Shown here one piece after another: positions 11,701-25,100 of a DNA stretch of 64,000 bases (its first letter is position 1; every line of letters starts with the position of its first letter). Under the pieces are notes generated by a model. That model did no database searches. It was not told where the DNA came from and saw only the letters and a list, made by a program, of their open reading frames with translations. A program made the position numbers and the translations under genes. The stretch comes from Theropithecus gelada (Eukaryota; Chordata; Mammalia; Primates; Cercopithecidae): contig NC_037689.1 of assembly GCF_003255815.1 (NCBI RefSeq), positions 24,462,477 through 24,526,476 on the forward strand. The letters are read 5' to 3'.

Positions 11701-14700
11701 GAATGTCAGTTGAGCTGTGCCCACTTGCAAGGGTTGCCAACTTGTCTGAATTTGTCAAGGTTATGTGAGAGGTTAGGAATTCCACTTCTGTGTGGTGGTA
11801 CTTATTTTTTTCTTGGGCTTCTTGTTTCCTTTAGAGTAGATCCTATTATCTGATTTTGCCCCTGGTGATGGGTATATTTGGCTTCTGAGAATTCTGCAGA
11901 ATTTCAGTGACTTCTCCAGTTTCTCTTATTGGCTGACAGTTTTCTCCTGCCTGCTTGTTGGTTTGGGGTTCATACTTGCCTTCCTTAGCACACTTTTTAG
12001 TTTGTTCTCCTTTTATCTCAGAAGGAAGGAAAGAGAAACTAGGAGCTCCCCATCCACCGTCTTTGCTTGGAAGATTCCCGGTTTACACTTTTAATTATGT
12101 GGTTGAATTGATGAAAACGGATGGACCTTGAAAACATCATGCTGATGGAAAGAAGTCAGACACAAAAGGCCATATGGTGCTTGATTCCGTTTACATGAAA
12201 TATGCAGAACAGGCAAATCTACAGAGATAAAAACTGAATTGGTGGTTGTCAAGAGCTAGGGAAGGGAGAATGGGGAGATACTCCTTAATGAGTGCGGGGT
12301 CTCTTTTGAGATTAGATAGAGGTGGTGGGTGTACAACATTGTGATGAATTGTGTTCTTTACAACGGCGAATTTTATGTCATGTGAAATTTACTGTGATAA
12401 ATAAAAAGGAAATATAAAATTATTCCATTTTCAAAAGGTTACATAGTGTTTGATTCCATTTATAGGAAATATCCCAAATAGGAAGATAGAGATAGAAAGC
12501 AGACTCATGGTTGCCAGGGCTGGAAAGAGGGAATGGGGAGTGACTGTGTAATGGGTACAGGGCCTCCTTTTGGAGTGATGAAAATGTCCTCGGATTGCCT
12601 GGAGGTAGTGGTTGCACAACATTGCGCATGGACTAAATGCGAGTCGCTTGTGCGCTTTAAAATGGTTTGTTTTATGTTATGTTAATTTCCCATTAATTTT
12701 TTGAGAGTTTGCATGGAAAGGTGAAGCTCTAAACAGGTCGTATGTTTAGGTGTGGGGATACTCATTATGCTGCTTAGAAATTATGTTCACACTTAGGGCT
12801 CAACACTGGGGGTTCTACTTGGTAATTCTTTCTGCCTCCACACTCTTTCAAGATATGGATCAGAGAAACCCCATATCTTGGGGTGAGGACGGGGTAGGGG
12901 ATTGGATCTCTGGCTCTGTTTTGGGCATTGTATGATTTTCGAGGTCCGTGGGTGAAGCTCACACAGTCCCTTTACCTTGGCCAGCTCTGGGCTTTGCAGA
13001 TGCCAGTCCAGAATGCCTGCTTCCTCTCCCATCTCTCTCCTCTGCTTAGAGACAAAAGAGCCTTACAGACAGCTGAACAGGTCCATGACAGCTACGCCTG
13101 TTCTTGGGAAGTAATTTTGATCAGAGTTCAGGCCTTTGGAAATGTCTAAAGGAGTAGTAATCACCATTATTATTTTAAAGCTAGTAACTAAGAAAACTAT
13201 AGATTATAGATAATGTGGTAGAGATAATTTATAATCTATAGACTGTAGCTGGACAGGTAGATGATTGAAAGATTGATAGATATAAATAAGTAGGTACAGA
13301 GAGGACACATACATGATAGGTAGATGATAGGTATGGATAGACGGATGGATAATAGGAAGATGATAGGTAGAGAGATGATGGAGACAGATAGATGGATGAT
13401 AGACAGATGATAGATATATAGATGATAGATAAATAGATATAGATGATATATGACAAATAGATGATAGAGATAGATGAATTAGCTAGATAGATAATAGAGA
13501 TACATGGTAGTAAGATAGATAATAAATAATAGATGTGAAGAGGATTGGTAGATAGGTGGATGGATGGATGGATGGATAGATGATAGGTAAATGGATAGAG
13601 AGATGATGGATGGATGGAAGGATAGATAGATGAATAGATGATAGAGATAGATAGATAGATAGATGGAAGGGTGGATAGATAGATTATAGTAAGATAGATA
13701 ATAAATAGATGTACAGAGAATTGGTAGATGGATGGATGGATGGATGGATGATAGATGGATAGATAGATTATAGATGGATGGATGTATAGATGATAGATAG
13801 ATAAGGATAGATAGACACATAGATAATGGATGGATATATGACAGATAGATGGATGGATGGGTAGATAGAAATAGATTATAGTAAGATAGATAATAAATAA
13901 TAGATGTGCAGATAATTGGTAGATGATAGGTAGATGGATGGATGAATGGATGGATAGATAGATGATAGATAGGTACATAGATAATATAGATATTATCCAA
14001 TGATAGATAGATGATGGATGGATGGATAGACAGATGATAGATAAATAGATGAATGGATGGATGGACAGATGGGTGGATGGATGGATAGATGGATGATGGA
14101 TAGATGGATAGACATGGACTGATGACAGGTATCTTTTGTTCTACAGAATTAAGTTGTAAAGTTTGCTGTCTGTAATTCTCACTCCCAATGGAGATGCCAG
14201 GAATTCTCGCTCTTTCTTCGTGCAAGGGTGGGGAGGAGGAGTCAACAGAAGCAGCTGTAACAGGCGCATTTTGGAATTTACCCCATTGGAATGTAAAGGT
14301 CAAGGAGGCAGCCCTGGGCCACACGTCTGGGACACTTGTGTTTGTTATATTTAGTGCGAATTGTGGGTTGACTTTGCTTGGAGTGCTGCTTCTGGGGAAG
14401 GCGCCATGGTCGCCTACGTGCTGAGCATTTTAATTTCCATAGACAGTACACTGGGCTGCACACTGCATGGGACTTCTCGGCGTTGCTGGCTGCCCTCCTG
14501 ACTGTTGTCTTTCCCCTGGCAACAGGGGCCTGCGTGCCCAAGAATCAAGTGGTTTAAAAGTCATTACCAAAGTTCACATCAGTCTTGCCCACAGAGACTT
14601 AAAACTGTCATAAATTATATCTGCTGTGAGAGTTCCGTCCTCTCATATTGAGGCATTAGGAAACTGAGCACATTCTGCCAAGTGAACAGCATACTTTTCC

Positions 14701-17700
14701 TTTTGTTGTCTCTACCGCCTCATACATCCCTGAGTTGAACTTGAAGTCTTTGTAAGAAATGGTCTGTCCAGAATTTAAATAACATGTTTGGGTGCTGCTT
14801 TATGAAGCACGATCCTTTCCTTTCCTTTCCTTTCCTTTCCTTTCCTTTCCTTTCCTTTCNCCCTTCTCTTTCCCTTCTCTTTCCCTTCTCTTTCCCTTCT
14901 CTTTCCCTTCTCTTTCCTTTCCTTCTTTCCTTCTTTCCTTCTTTTTTTTTTTTTTTGACAGGGACTCACTCTGTTGTCCAGGTTGGAGTTCAGTGGTGTG
15001 ATCATGGCTCTTTGCAGCCTTGACCTCCTGTACTCAAGCGATCCTCCTGCCTCAGCCTCCCAAGTAGCTAGGACTACAGGCGTGCACCACCTCGCCTGGC
15101 TAATTTTTTTTTTTTTCAGTAGAGATGAGGTCTTGCTGTGTTTCCCAGGCTGGTTTCAAACTCCTGGGCTCAAATGATCCCCCTTCTTTGGCCCTAGCAC
15201 TGGGATTACAGGCATGAGCCACTGCACCTAGCCTAGAGCACAGTTCTTTTGAGTGAGTTGGATTTTACATCTTTGCTGTAACTCAGGTCATCAAACCATC
15301 ACTTCCACTTTTTGCCTTTTGTTTTCACCTAAGATCTAAACACTTTGGGTGAGTTTTCAAGAGTCAAACACAACATAAAATAAGGGATAGTAGCTATGAG
15401 TTTCCATGGCATTGCAGCGTCAGGAAATGGGCATAGCAGTTGGGTTGACTTTGTCCTTCCTACTCCTCCTGTGGTTTGTTTTGTTTAGAATGAAAGGAAG
15501 CATGTATGCGAATTAGAATACTGAATATTCACTGCAAGTCCTGATTTTCTTTTTTTTTTTTTTTGAGACAGGGTCTCACTCTGTCACCCAGGCTGGAGTA
15601 CAGTGGTGCAATCATGGCTCACTGCAGCCTCAAACTCCCAGGCTCAAGTATCCTCCCACCTCAGCCTCCCAAGTAGCTGTAACTACAGGAATGCCACCAC
15701 GTCCAGCTAATTTTTGTATTTTTCATAGAGACAGAGTTTCACCATGTTGCCCAGGCTGGTCTCGAACTCCTGAGGTCGAGCAATTCACCTGCCTCAGCCT
15801 CCCAAAGTGCCGGGATGACAGGTGTGAGCCATCACGTCTGGCTCAAGCCATGATTCGTGGGAGAGGAGAGGAGGTGACTATGGCCCCATCACCCCTGCTG
15901 TCCCTCAGAAGTGTAACTCTGGTGTTTTTTGTTGATTTTCACAGTGACTGATCAGGCTTTTGTCACACTGGCCACCAATGACATCTACTGCCAGGGCGCC
16001 CTGGTCCTGGGGCAGTCACTGAGGAGACACAGGCTGACGAGGAAGCTGGTGGTGTTGATCACTCCTCAGGTGTCCAGCCTGCTCAGGTAAGGCTCAGCGA
16101 TGCGGCTTGTGCCCAGCTGGGTCCTATAGAAGGAGGGTCACCTCTCCCCCCAGAGGTCCTAGGAGTTATTCTGACGACTAACCGCTCTTCTTCACAGGCC
16201 TGGATGGCCGGCAATCATGATGGGCATCTGACATTTGTAACGAACCTTTGAATCATGTGAAGATAGGTGTGTGATCGGCTTCACAATACTTTAAAAAACG
16301 ATGCTGGGTTTGGTTACAGTTCATTCTCCCAATCATGGAAATTGAAAACTCAATTTGTTTATTTGTTTTTGAGACAGGGTCTCGCTCTGTCACCCAGGCT
16401 GGAGTGCAGTGGTACCATCTCGGCTCACCGCAACCTCTCCCTCCCGGGCTCAAGCGATCTTCCCTCCTCAGCCTTCTAAGTAGCTGGGACCACAAGTATG
16501 TGCCCCCATGCTCGGCTATTTTTATTTTTATTTTTTGTATTTTTGGTAGAGACAGAGTTTCTCCACGTTGCCTAGGCTGATCTTGAACTCCTGGACTCAC
16601 TCAGTCCACCTGGCTTGGACTCCCAAAGTGCTGGGATTACAGGCATGAGCCACGGCACCTGGCCAAGGAGTCTTTTTTTATAATTTCCTTTTATAATTCC
16701 CTTTGTCTTTAATTCTCGAATAAAGAAAATACGTAAATAAATGCCTCTAATGAATAAAGCATAAGGCTTCTCTTAAATGTCATACGTTATGTAAGCAATA
16801 ATCTTTTTCTTTCATCAGCCATGGACCACTTAGAAAAACTGATTTTATATGAATGGGACGAGGAGGCATTTAATATGGCAGATGTAGCAGGAATTGAATG
16901 TCATATTCTTTGACAATGAAATAATAAATCCAGACATTAATAGCTAAACTAAAAAGAGAACAAACAAAGAAAAAACCAACCAATGTGTCCTCAGACGTTT
17001 TAAACTAGGAGTACTTTCCTAAATAACTCAATCCAGGTACAAATGAAAGCTTGAATTATGTACTATTTCAGAAAATCACTGCAATGTGAGTGCTTCCTAT
17101 ACAAAGCAAAGAGAGCAACTACAGTGGTACAAGAAAGAAAATTCAAATCAGTGAAGACATTAGCCACTTCAAATAGATATATGTTTATATACATACATGT
17201 GTGTGTATATATGTTTATATGTATACATGTGTATATGCATATACATACACGTGTATGTATGTATATATACATGTATATATTTATACGTGCATGCATATAC
17301 ATGTATGTATACATGTTCAAATATATATGTATATACATATAAAAATATATATTTGAACTGGATAATCTCATCGCTGATTTAAATTTAAAATATATATATA
17401 CATATATATTTGAACTGGATAATTTCAAATATATATATTTCATATATACATATGAACTGGATAATTTCACTGATTTAAATGTAAAATATATACATACATA
17501 TGTGTGTGTGTATATATATAAAAATATATTTATTTATTTATTTAAATTTTTTGAGACAGAGTCTCACTCTGTCATCCAGGCGGGAGTGCAATGGCGCGAT
17601 CTTGGCTCAGTGCAACCTCCACCTCCCAGGTTCCAGTGATTCTCCAACCTCAGTGTTCTGAGTAGCTGGGATTACAGGCATCCAACGTCACGCCCGGCTA

Positions 17701-19155
17701 ATTTTTGTATTTTTAGTAGACACAAGGTTTCACCGCATTGACCAGGCTGGTCTCAAACTCCTGACCTCAAGTGATCCACCCGCCTCGGCCTCCCAAAGTG
17801 CTGGGATTACAGATGTGACTCACCGTGCCCAGCCCCAAATATTTTTAAAATAATAATTAAAAAAAGCAAACAGCATTAAAAAATTCATAAAGATAAAACG
17901 ATAAAACTAATCTTTGGGAACAAGAAACAAATTCAGGGATTAGATTAACAAATCTTCAGGGAGGCCAAGGTGGAAGGATTGCCTGAGGCCAGGAGTTTGA
18001 GACAGTCTGGGCAACATAGCAAGACTCTATCTCTACAGAAAATAAAAAGAGTTAGCCAGGTGTGGTGGTGCGCACCTGTAGTCCCAGCTACTCAGGAAGC
18101 TGAGGTGGGAGGATTGTTTGAGCCTAGAGGTTCGAGGCTGTAGTGAGCCGTGATCGCACCACTGCACTCCAGACTGGGCAACAGAGTGAGCTCTTCTCTC
18201 TAAAAATAAAAATAACAAATAAAAATGAATCTTTTATTTGAGAAAACATAAATGTGCAAAATTGAAATTAGAAAGAAGTCATTTGGAGACAGTTTTAATA
18301 TCGAATACAATATAGAACCCTTATGGTAATAACGTTGGGAGTATTGAAGAAGGGCTTGATCCTTCTCAGGGAATCAGTGAGATGTTGGTTGTTGTCATCA
18401 GGAGAAATAGAAACCTTCTGTTTGACAATAACTATGAGAAAAACTGAAAATGTTACCAAAGGCTTATCTTGTAGAAAGGCCCTGGTTTGGGCAATATTAA
18501 GGGAAGTTCTGTTAAATTGCTCATGATGAATTAATTTCCCTGCTACATAAGCTATCACCGAACCTAGCAAAAGATGAATATGTTCACTTATTTTAAGAAA
18601 CTGTTATAATCTTGACACCCAAACTTGATTTATAGGCTTGATTGTGTTTACATATGAATTGAGAAAGCCCTCAAATACAGGATGTTAATAAGGCAACTCT
18701 AGCCCTGTAGTAAAGAAATAAATAGTGCTTGCCCTAAGAAAGCAAAGATAGGTTATTATTGTAAAATCTGTTAATGTCATTCATCACATTAATATGTTAG
18801 AGAAAATCAATGATAAGATCCTTTTAAAATAAAAGCTAAGCATATAACAAAATGAATTCCAGGCTGGCCACGGTGGCTCATGCCTGTCATCCCAACCCTT
18901 TGGGAGGCTGAAGCAGGTGGATCACTTGAGGTCAGGAGTTCGAGACCAGCCTGGTCAACATGGTGAAGCCCCATCTCTGCTAAAAATACAAAAAAAAAAA
19001 AAAAAAAATTAGCTGGGTGTGGTGACAGGCATCTGTAATCCCAGCTACTTGGGAGGCTGAGACAGGAGAATCATGTGAGTCCGGGAGGTTAAGGTTGCAA
19101 TGAGCCGAGATGGCGCCACTGTGCTCCAGCCTGGGTGACAGAGCAAGACTCTGTC

Positions 19156-19187
<32 letters not shown>

Positions 19188-22100
19188 ACATAGATTATAA
19201 ATATAGAGGTAAACATTTAAAACATAGAGAAATCTTATAAGAAAATAGATGGAAGTTTCTCAGTACTGCTGCTATCTGGGACTGGAGGGTTCCATGTGGT
19301 GGGGTGTCCTGTGCACTGTAGGGTGTTGAGCAGTGCACCTGGGCTCCGCCCACCAGATGCCGACAGAAGTTGGCAGTTGTGACAACTAAAAATATCTCCA
19401 CATATTGATGCAGGTGGATGTTTCATTCATCTGAAAGCTGGAAATGCTGTTGTAAATTACACAAGATGGAAGAGGACACCAGAATTGCTGTGTCAGAGAT
19501 ACTATGTGTTAAAGTAGAAGATAAAACAACCTGAGGGACACATTTACAATATTATAACGGAGGGGTTCTTATTGTCCATCACATATGAAGAACTCTTAAA
19601 ACACTTGAGGGGTTTGCACTGGCTCATCTCTAGCACGCCAGAAGCAAAGATAGACAGACAAATACAAAAATAGGTATTATCATGAACAACCGGCTGGGTA
19701 TGGTGCCTCACACCTGTAATCCCAGCACTTTGGGAGGCCGAGGTGGGCAGATCACTTGAGGTCAGGAGTTCGAGACCAGCCTGACCAATATGGTGAAACC
19801 CCGTCTTTACTAAAAATACAAAAAACATTAGCTGGGCGTGGTGGTGCCTGTAATTCCAGCTACTCGGAAGGCTGACGCAGGAGAATTGCTTGAACCTGGG
19901 AGGCGGAGGTTGCAGTGAGCCCAGATCGTGCCACTGCACTCCAGCCTGGTGGCAGCGAGACTCTGTCAAAAAAGAAGGAAAGAAAAAAAAGCCTGACTAT
20001 ATTAAGGTCCAAAAATGAATGCACCAGTGAGTGGAAACGTATATAGCACATCCAGCGGGTTCCCTGTTTTATTTTAAAAGCCGGCGGGGGCAGGGGGATA
20101 GAAAAATGCTGTTAAAGAGTATAATTGAATTGCTTGTAACACAAAGTATACATGCTTGAGGGGATGGATACTACATCTTCCATCATGTCATTATTACTTG
20201 TTGCCTACCTGTATCAAGGTAGACTTAAGGTCTACTCAAGAGGAACTTTAAAATATTCAGAAGCAACATGGCAGAAATCGTGGGAAGGTTCAGTGCTGCA
20301 GGTTGGGTTGAGGTTTTGTAGGCCCTTTTATTATATATTTCATAGTCATGGGGAGAACTGAGGGATGGCGCTCGGCGGTGCTCAGGGCAGTAGAAGATGA
20401 GCAGTGAGCAATGACCATAAATGACCAGGAGTGTGGGTGGTGGGAGATCGTCCCTCACCCAGGCTGTGTGGTACAAGCGTGTTGTGGAGTGATCTTGTAG
20501 GGAAACCATGCCAGGAGCCTGCGTTTATAGCTTTAAACTAATGGTATTCATGAAACATAATTCGGCTTCCAGGAGTTTATTTTAGGAAAATGAACAGAGC
20601 TGAACAAAAGGATGTAAGGACATAAATGGCAGTGCCATTTGTAGCGAGGTGGAGTGCTGTTTCTCTTGCCCTCCCCATGGCCCGGATCTTTATGCAACTG
20701 CGGTGAAGATGCCATAAATTCCATAAATAACCGGGTCAAAAGCAGAGGGAGATTTGCTGAAGGAAGGGTACTTTTTCAGAGAAATAGTTACCTTGAATAC
20801 AGAGCAGTGAAATCTTACAAATAAATGTCGAGTCCAAGAGAAATGCTAAACGATAGAAAAGGTCCGAGAGCTTCAATATCTGTCAAATAGGAGAGGAAAG
20901 AAAGAAAGAGAGAAAGAGAGAGAGAAAGAAAGAAAGAAAGACAAAGGAAGGAAGGAAAGAAAGGAAGGAAGGAAAGAAGGAAGGAAGGAAGGGAGGGAGG
21001 AAGGGAGAGAAGTAACTCCTATTATATTTCAGCTCTGAGAAAAAGTTTAGATTGAGAGTGTTCCGGTTATTGAGCAGAGTGGATGAAGAAAGCCAAATGT
21101 AGACACAAAGTGGTAAAATTTCAGAACAGCAAAAATGAAGAAAAATCCTAAATGCCTTTCTGTATCAATCTGGTTGAGATAATTGATGGCTCAAAATTCT
21201 GGTGCAAGATAACTTTGAAATGAAAGTTCTGTATTCAGCTTTAGTACTGTAATTTGAAAGCAAAACAAAGGCTTTTCAAATTTGCAAACGTTAAAAATGT
21301 TATCCCTCAAAGACCGTTGAGGAAAAAGTTAGTTGATTGACTCCAGCAAAATGGTATGTAATCCAAGAAAGGCGAGAGTAGCCAAGCACAGTGGCTCATG
21401 CCTGTAACCACAGCATTTTGGGAGGCTGAGGTGGGAGGATCGCTTGAGTCCAAGAGTTCAAGACCAACCTGGACAACATAGTGAGGTCTCATCTCTACTG
21501 AAAAATTATTTTAAATTGCTGAGTGCAGTGGCACATGCCTGAAGTCCCAGCTACTCAGGAGGCTGAGGTGGGAGGATCACTTGAGCCCAGGAGACTGAAG
21601 CTGCATTGAGCTGTGATTACACTACTGCACTCCAGCCTGGGTGACAGAGCAAGACCCTGTCTCAAAATAATAATAATAATAATAATAAAATAGAAGAGAG
21701 CACACAGGAAGCAGTGCTGAATAAATAAATGTATAAAACAGAGTTAAGTCTGAATGTGTTAGTGCATAGTTACGAAAATAATCTGAAATTAACATTTCAC
21801 ATGGGAGGTAATTGAAAGAGCAGAGCAGAAAGAGAGAATGAGCATATGTTCATGTTTTTGTTTCTTCTGGGAAGAAGACATAGGTAATGACTACCTTTAT
21901 ATGTGATAGAAAATATAAGCTTAAATATGTGTGCTGACAGTTGAAGGGTGGTTACCACCAGAAAACTAGAAAAGATTTGTACAAGTTTCAGAGCCTTAAT
22001 GGGAAATGCATGGATTGAAGAAAACCTGATTCATGCAATCAGAGGTGGGTGGGAAAGAATTACACTGAAGAAGTAGAAAAGTCTGATATATGTAAAAAAG

Positions 22101-25100
22101 GGAAAATAATATGAAACGAAACTGCAGGACTCAATCCAAATATAACAGTGATCATAATAAACATGAATGGATTAAAATTCCTTTTAAAAAAGGTAGACTT
22201 TCTGAATGGGAAAATAAACATAAAATCCAGACATATAGTAGTGCAGGAGGCAGCTTAATTAAAAACAAACAAAATGTTGAAAATAAATGGATGCATTTGA
22301 TATCATTCTGTTCCACTATCCAATCTAAGTAATGGTCAATTGTTTTATAGATTGCTCTTCAGTTTTGTTTTTTTTTTTTTTTTTGAGACAGAGTCTCACT
22401 CTATCCCCCAGGCTGGAATGCAGTGGCGCAATCTCAGCTCACTGCAACCTCTGCTTCCCAGGTTCAAGTAATTCTCATGCCTCAGCCTCCAGAGTAGCTG
22501 GGATGACAGGTGCCCACCACCATGCCTGGCTAGTTTTTATATTTTTAGTAGAGATGGGGTTTCACCTTGTTGGCCAGGCTGGTCTCGAACTCCTGACGTC
22601 AGGTGATCCACCCGCCTCGGCCTCCCAAAGTGCTGGGATTACAAGCGTGAGTCACTGTACCCAGCCTTCAGTTTGGTTTTGTCCAGTGTTTTCTCAAGAT
22701 TAGATTGAGGTTATGCATTTTTGGCAAAAAAATCATCAGAATTGGTGTAAGTGTTCAGTGTGTCATGTTACGGAGTGCATGGTGTCTTTATGTCCTGTCC
22801 TGGTGATGCTAAATTTGATCACCTGGATTAAGTGGTGTCTGTTGGAGATCTCCACTGTAAAATTATTATTTTTTTCTTTTAGTAATGGATAAATATCTTG
22901 GGATAGACATTACACAAACAGCCTGTTTCTTCTCTAAAAATCAGTGAGTCTTGTCTGCAATAGTTGTTACTATAGTGTTTGCCTAATCGTGATTTTCTAT
23001 TTTCTACTTCCCTCATTCCTTCTATTTCAATTACTTGGAATTATGTTGTAAATTCAACCTGCCCCTTCTTTCTCACATATTTGTTTATTCAATAGTTATA
23101 TTAGGTCAGGCATGGTGGCTCATGCCTGTACTCCCAGCACTTTGGGAGACTGAGGCAGGCAGATTGCTTGAGCCCAGAAGTTTGAGACAAGCTTCGTAAA
23201 CATTGTGAAACCCCATTTCTACCAAAAAATACAAAAAATTAGCCGGGCATGGTGGCGTGCACTTGTAGTCCCGGTTACTTGGGAGGCTGAGGTGGGAGGA
23301 CCACTTGAGCCCAGGAGTTGGAGGCTGCAGTGAGCTATGATTGCACCACTGAACTCTAGCCTGGGTGACAGAGTGAGACCCTGTATCAAAAGAAAGCTTA
23401 TATTAGTGTAGGCTCATGAATATTTATTTCATATTTTGGGCTTGTTGTTTTTTGTTATTGATTACATTATTTCAGCTTTGGTAATTGGGTGCTTCTCCTA
23501 GCTGGCCCCCTGTATTCTTTCAACATGCCCCCATCCTTTTTCTAGCACTTGCTTAATTTTTCTGTCATCCCAATATGTTCTAGACTATGATGAAGTGGGA
23601 TTTAAGCAAAAATAAATAAATAAATGGAACAGAGCAAATTTCACTTTGATAAAATGTACAGTCTTTCAAGCTTCGAGTCTCAAACTTGTGTGCAACTAAC
23701 AATGTAAGTTTTGAATACAGAAAGTAAAAATTGATAGAGACAGTTATGGACCTCTGTTAGTTTCTACCAGCTCAGCATTTACATTTCTCTGCCTCTGCAG
23801 TTTACAGGGGGAAGCTGTCTTCCTAAGAGATGGCCCAAGTGCGTGCATCTTAAGACAGTTCTGTTCAATTTGTCACATTTTTCAAGTATGCATGCATTTC
23901 TTTTTCATAACATTAGCATTTATTGCTTTATATGAACACCATATTGAAAGCCCAAGCATTCAGTTTACACACAGAAATTATGCAATTATATATCGCTTCA
24001 CAAAGGCAGTGAACACATTACATTCTACAAAATCTACTTCACAGAAATTTAGAAATTCTACACACCAAAAGGTACAGCTGAAAAAACAGGTATAAATTTG
24101 GCAGCTAGTAATTTTGACAGGGAAGTTGCAGCTTGCATGACTTTATTTTTTTGTTTGTGTTTTGAGACAGAGTCTCACTCTGTCGCCCAGGCTGGAGTGC
24201 AGTGGTGCCATCTCAGCCTCCTGCAACCTCTGCCCCCTGGGTTCAAGCGATTCTCCTGCCTCAGCATCCTGAGTAGCAGGAATTACAGGTGTCCACCACC
24301 ACGCCTGGCTAATTTAAGTTTTTTGTTTGTTTGTTTTTGTTTTTTGTTTTTTTTGAGATAGAGTCTTGCTCTGTCACCCAGGCTGGAGTGCAGTGGCGCA
24401 ATCTCAGCTCACTGCAACCTCTGCCTCTTGGGGTCAAGCAATTCTCCTGCCTCAGCCTCCCGAGTAGCTGGGACCACAGGCGCCACCACACCTGGCTAAT
24501 TTTTGTATTTTTAGTAGAGAAGGGGTTTCACCATGCTGGCCAGGCTGATCTCGAACTCCTGACCTCAAGTGATTCGGCCACCTCAGCCTCCCAAAGTGCT
24601 GGGATTACAGGCGTGAGCCACCGCGCCAGGCCTTGCATGACTTTAAATATATGAATATGAAAATATTGAACTTAGAGTAATCATTGTGCTTTGTGTTGAT
24701 TGAAAAATATAACACTGGCTATCGAAGAAGCATGTTCAAAGATACTTAATTCACTTCAAAATGTCATAGAAATTGTGGTGGTTTCTATGCATCCCTAAAG
24801 CTTCAGTCATTTAGCTCAGGTACATTACTAAAGTAATATATTAATTCTTCCGGTACGGTGGGGTTTCCTACCATTGACATTTGCATTCAAGCATGCGTAG
24901 GCTTTTGGGCACAAATGGACGGTGTGCACAGCTCTAAGGCATCCGTGGAAATGTGCTCTGAACATGGAGACTGCAGTGAGGGCCGTGGGGATTCTCTCTG
25001 CGTTCCATGTTTGTGAGCAGCAAAACAGCACCCTTTTGAAGGAGGAGGTGGTTCTATGCTAAATATTAACCTACTGTCCTACTATTTGGCACATGTCTGT

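Larger units (their letters stand above)
2202..15944 (+). other. GYG2: GYG2 intron 1
   Basis: A 13.7-kb first intron with donor GTGAGT and acceptor TTTTCACAG before 15945. It contains the optional Alu-derived exon and the repeats listed separately. I recognise nothing coding or structural in 2973-3270, 3399-4565, 5886-6824, 7851-8407, 9019-9866, 10053-10420, 10544-10804, 11447-12079, 12701-13199, 14126-14814 and 15234-15549; these are presumably unique sequence or very old repeats. Confidence 0.85.

Noticed and set aside
13229..14324. 249- and 281-codon minus-strand frames
   Set aside because: Translations of GATA/GATG tetranucleotides (Tyr-Leu-Ser-Ile and His-Pro-Ser-Ile patterns).
22332..22703. 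Alu-type frames such as the one here and many similar ones
   Set aside because: The peptides (SRLECSGAISAHCNL and similar) are the standard chance translation of antisense Alus. Only the exon at 15729-15821 has matching splice sites, phase and a known human counterpart.
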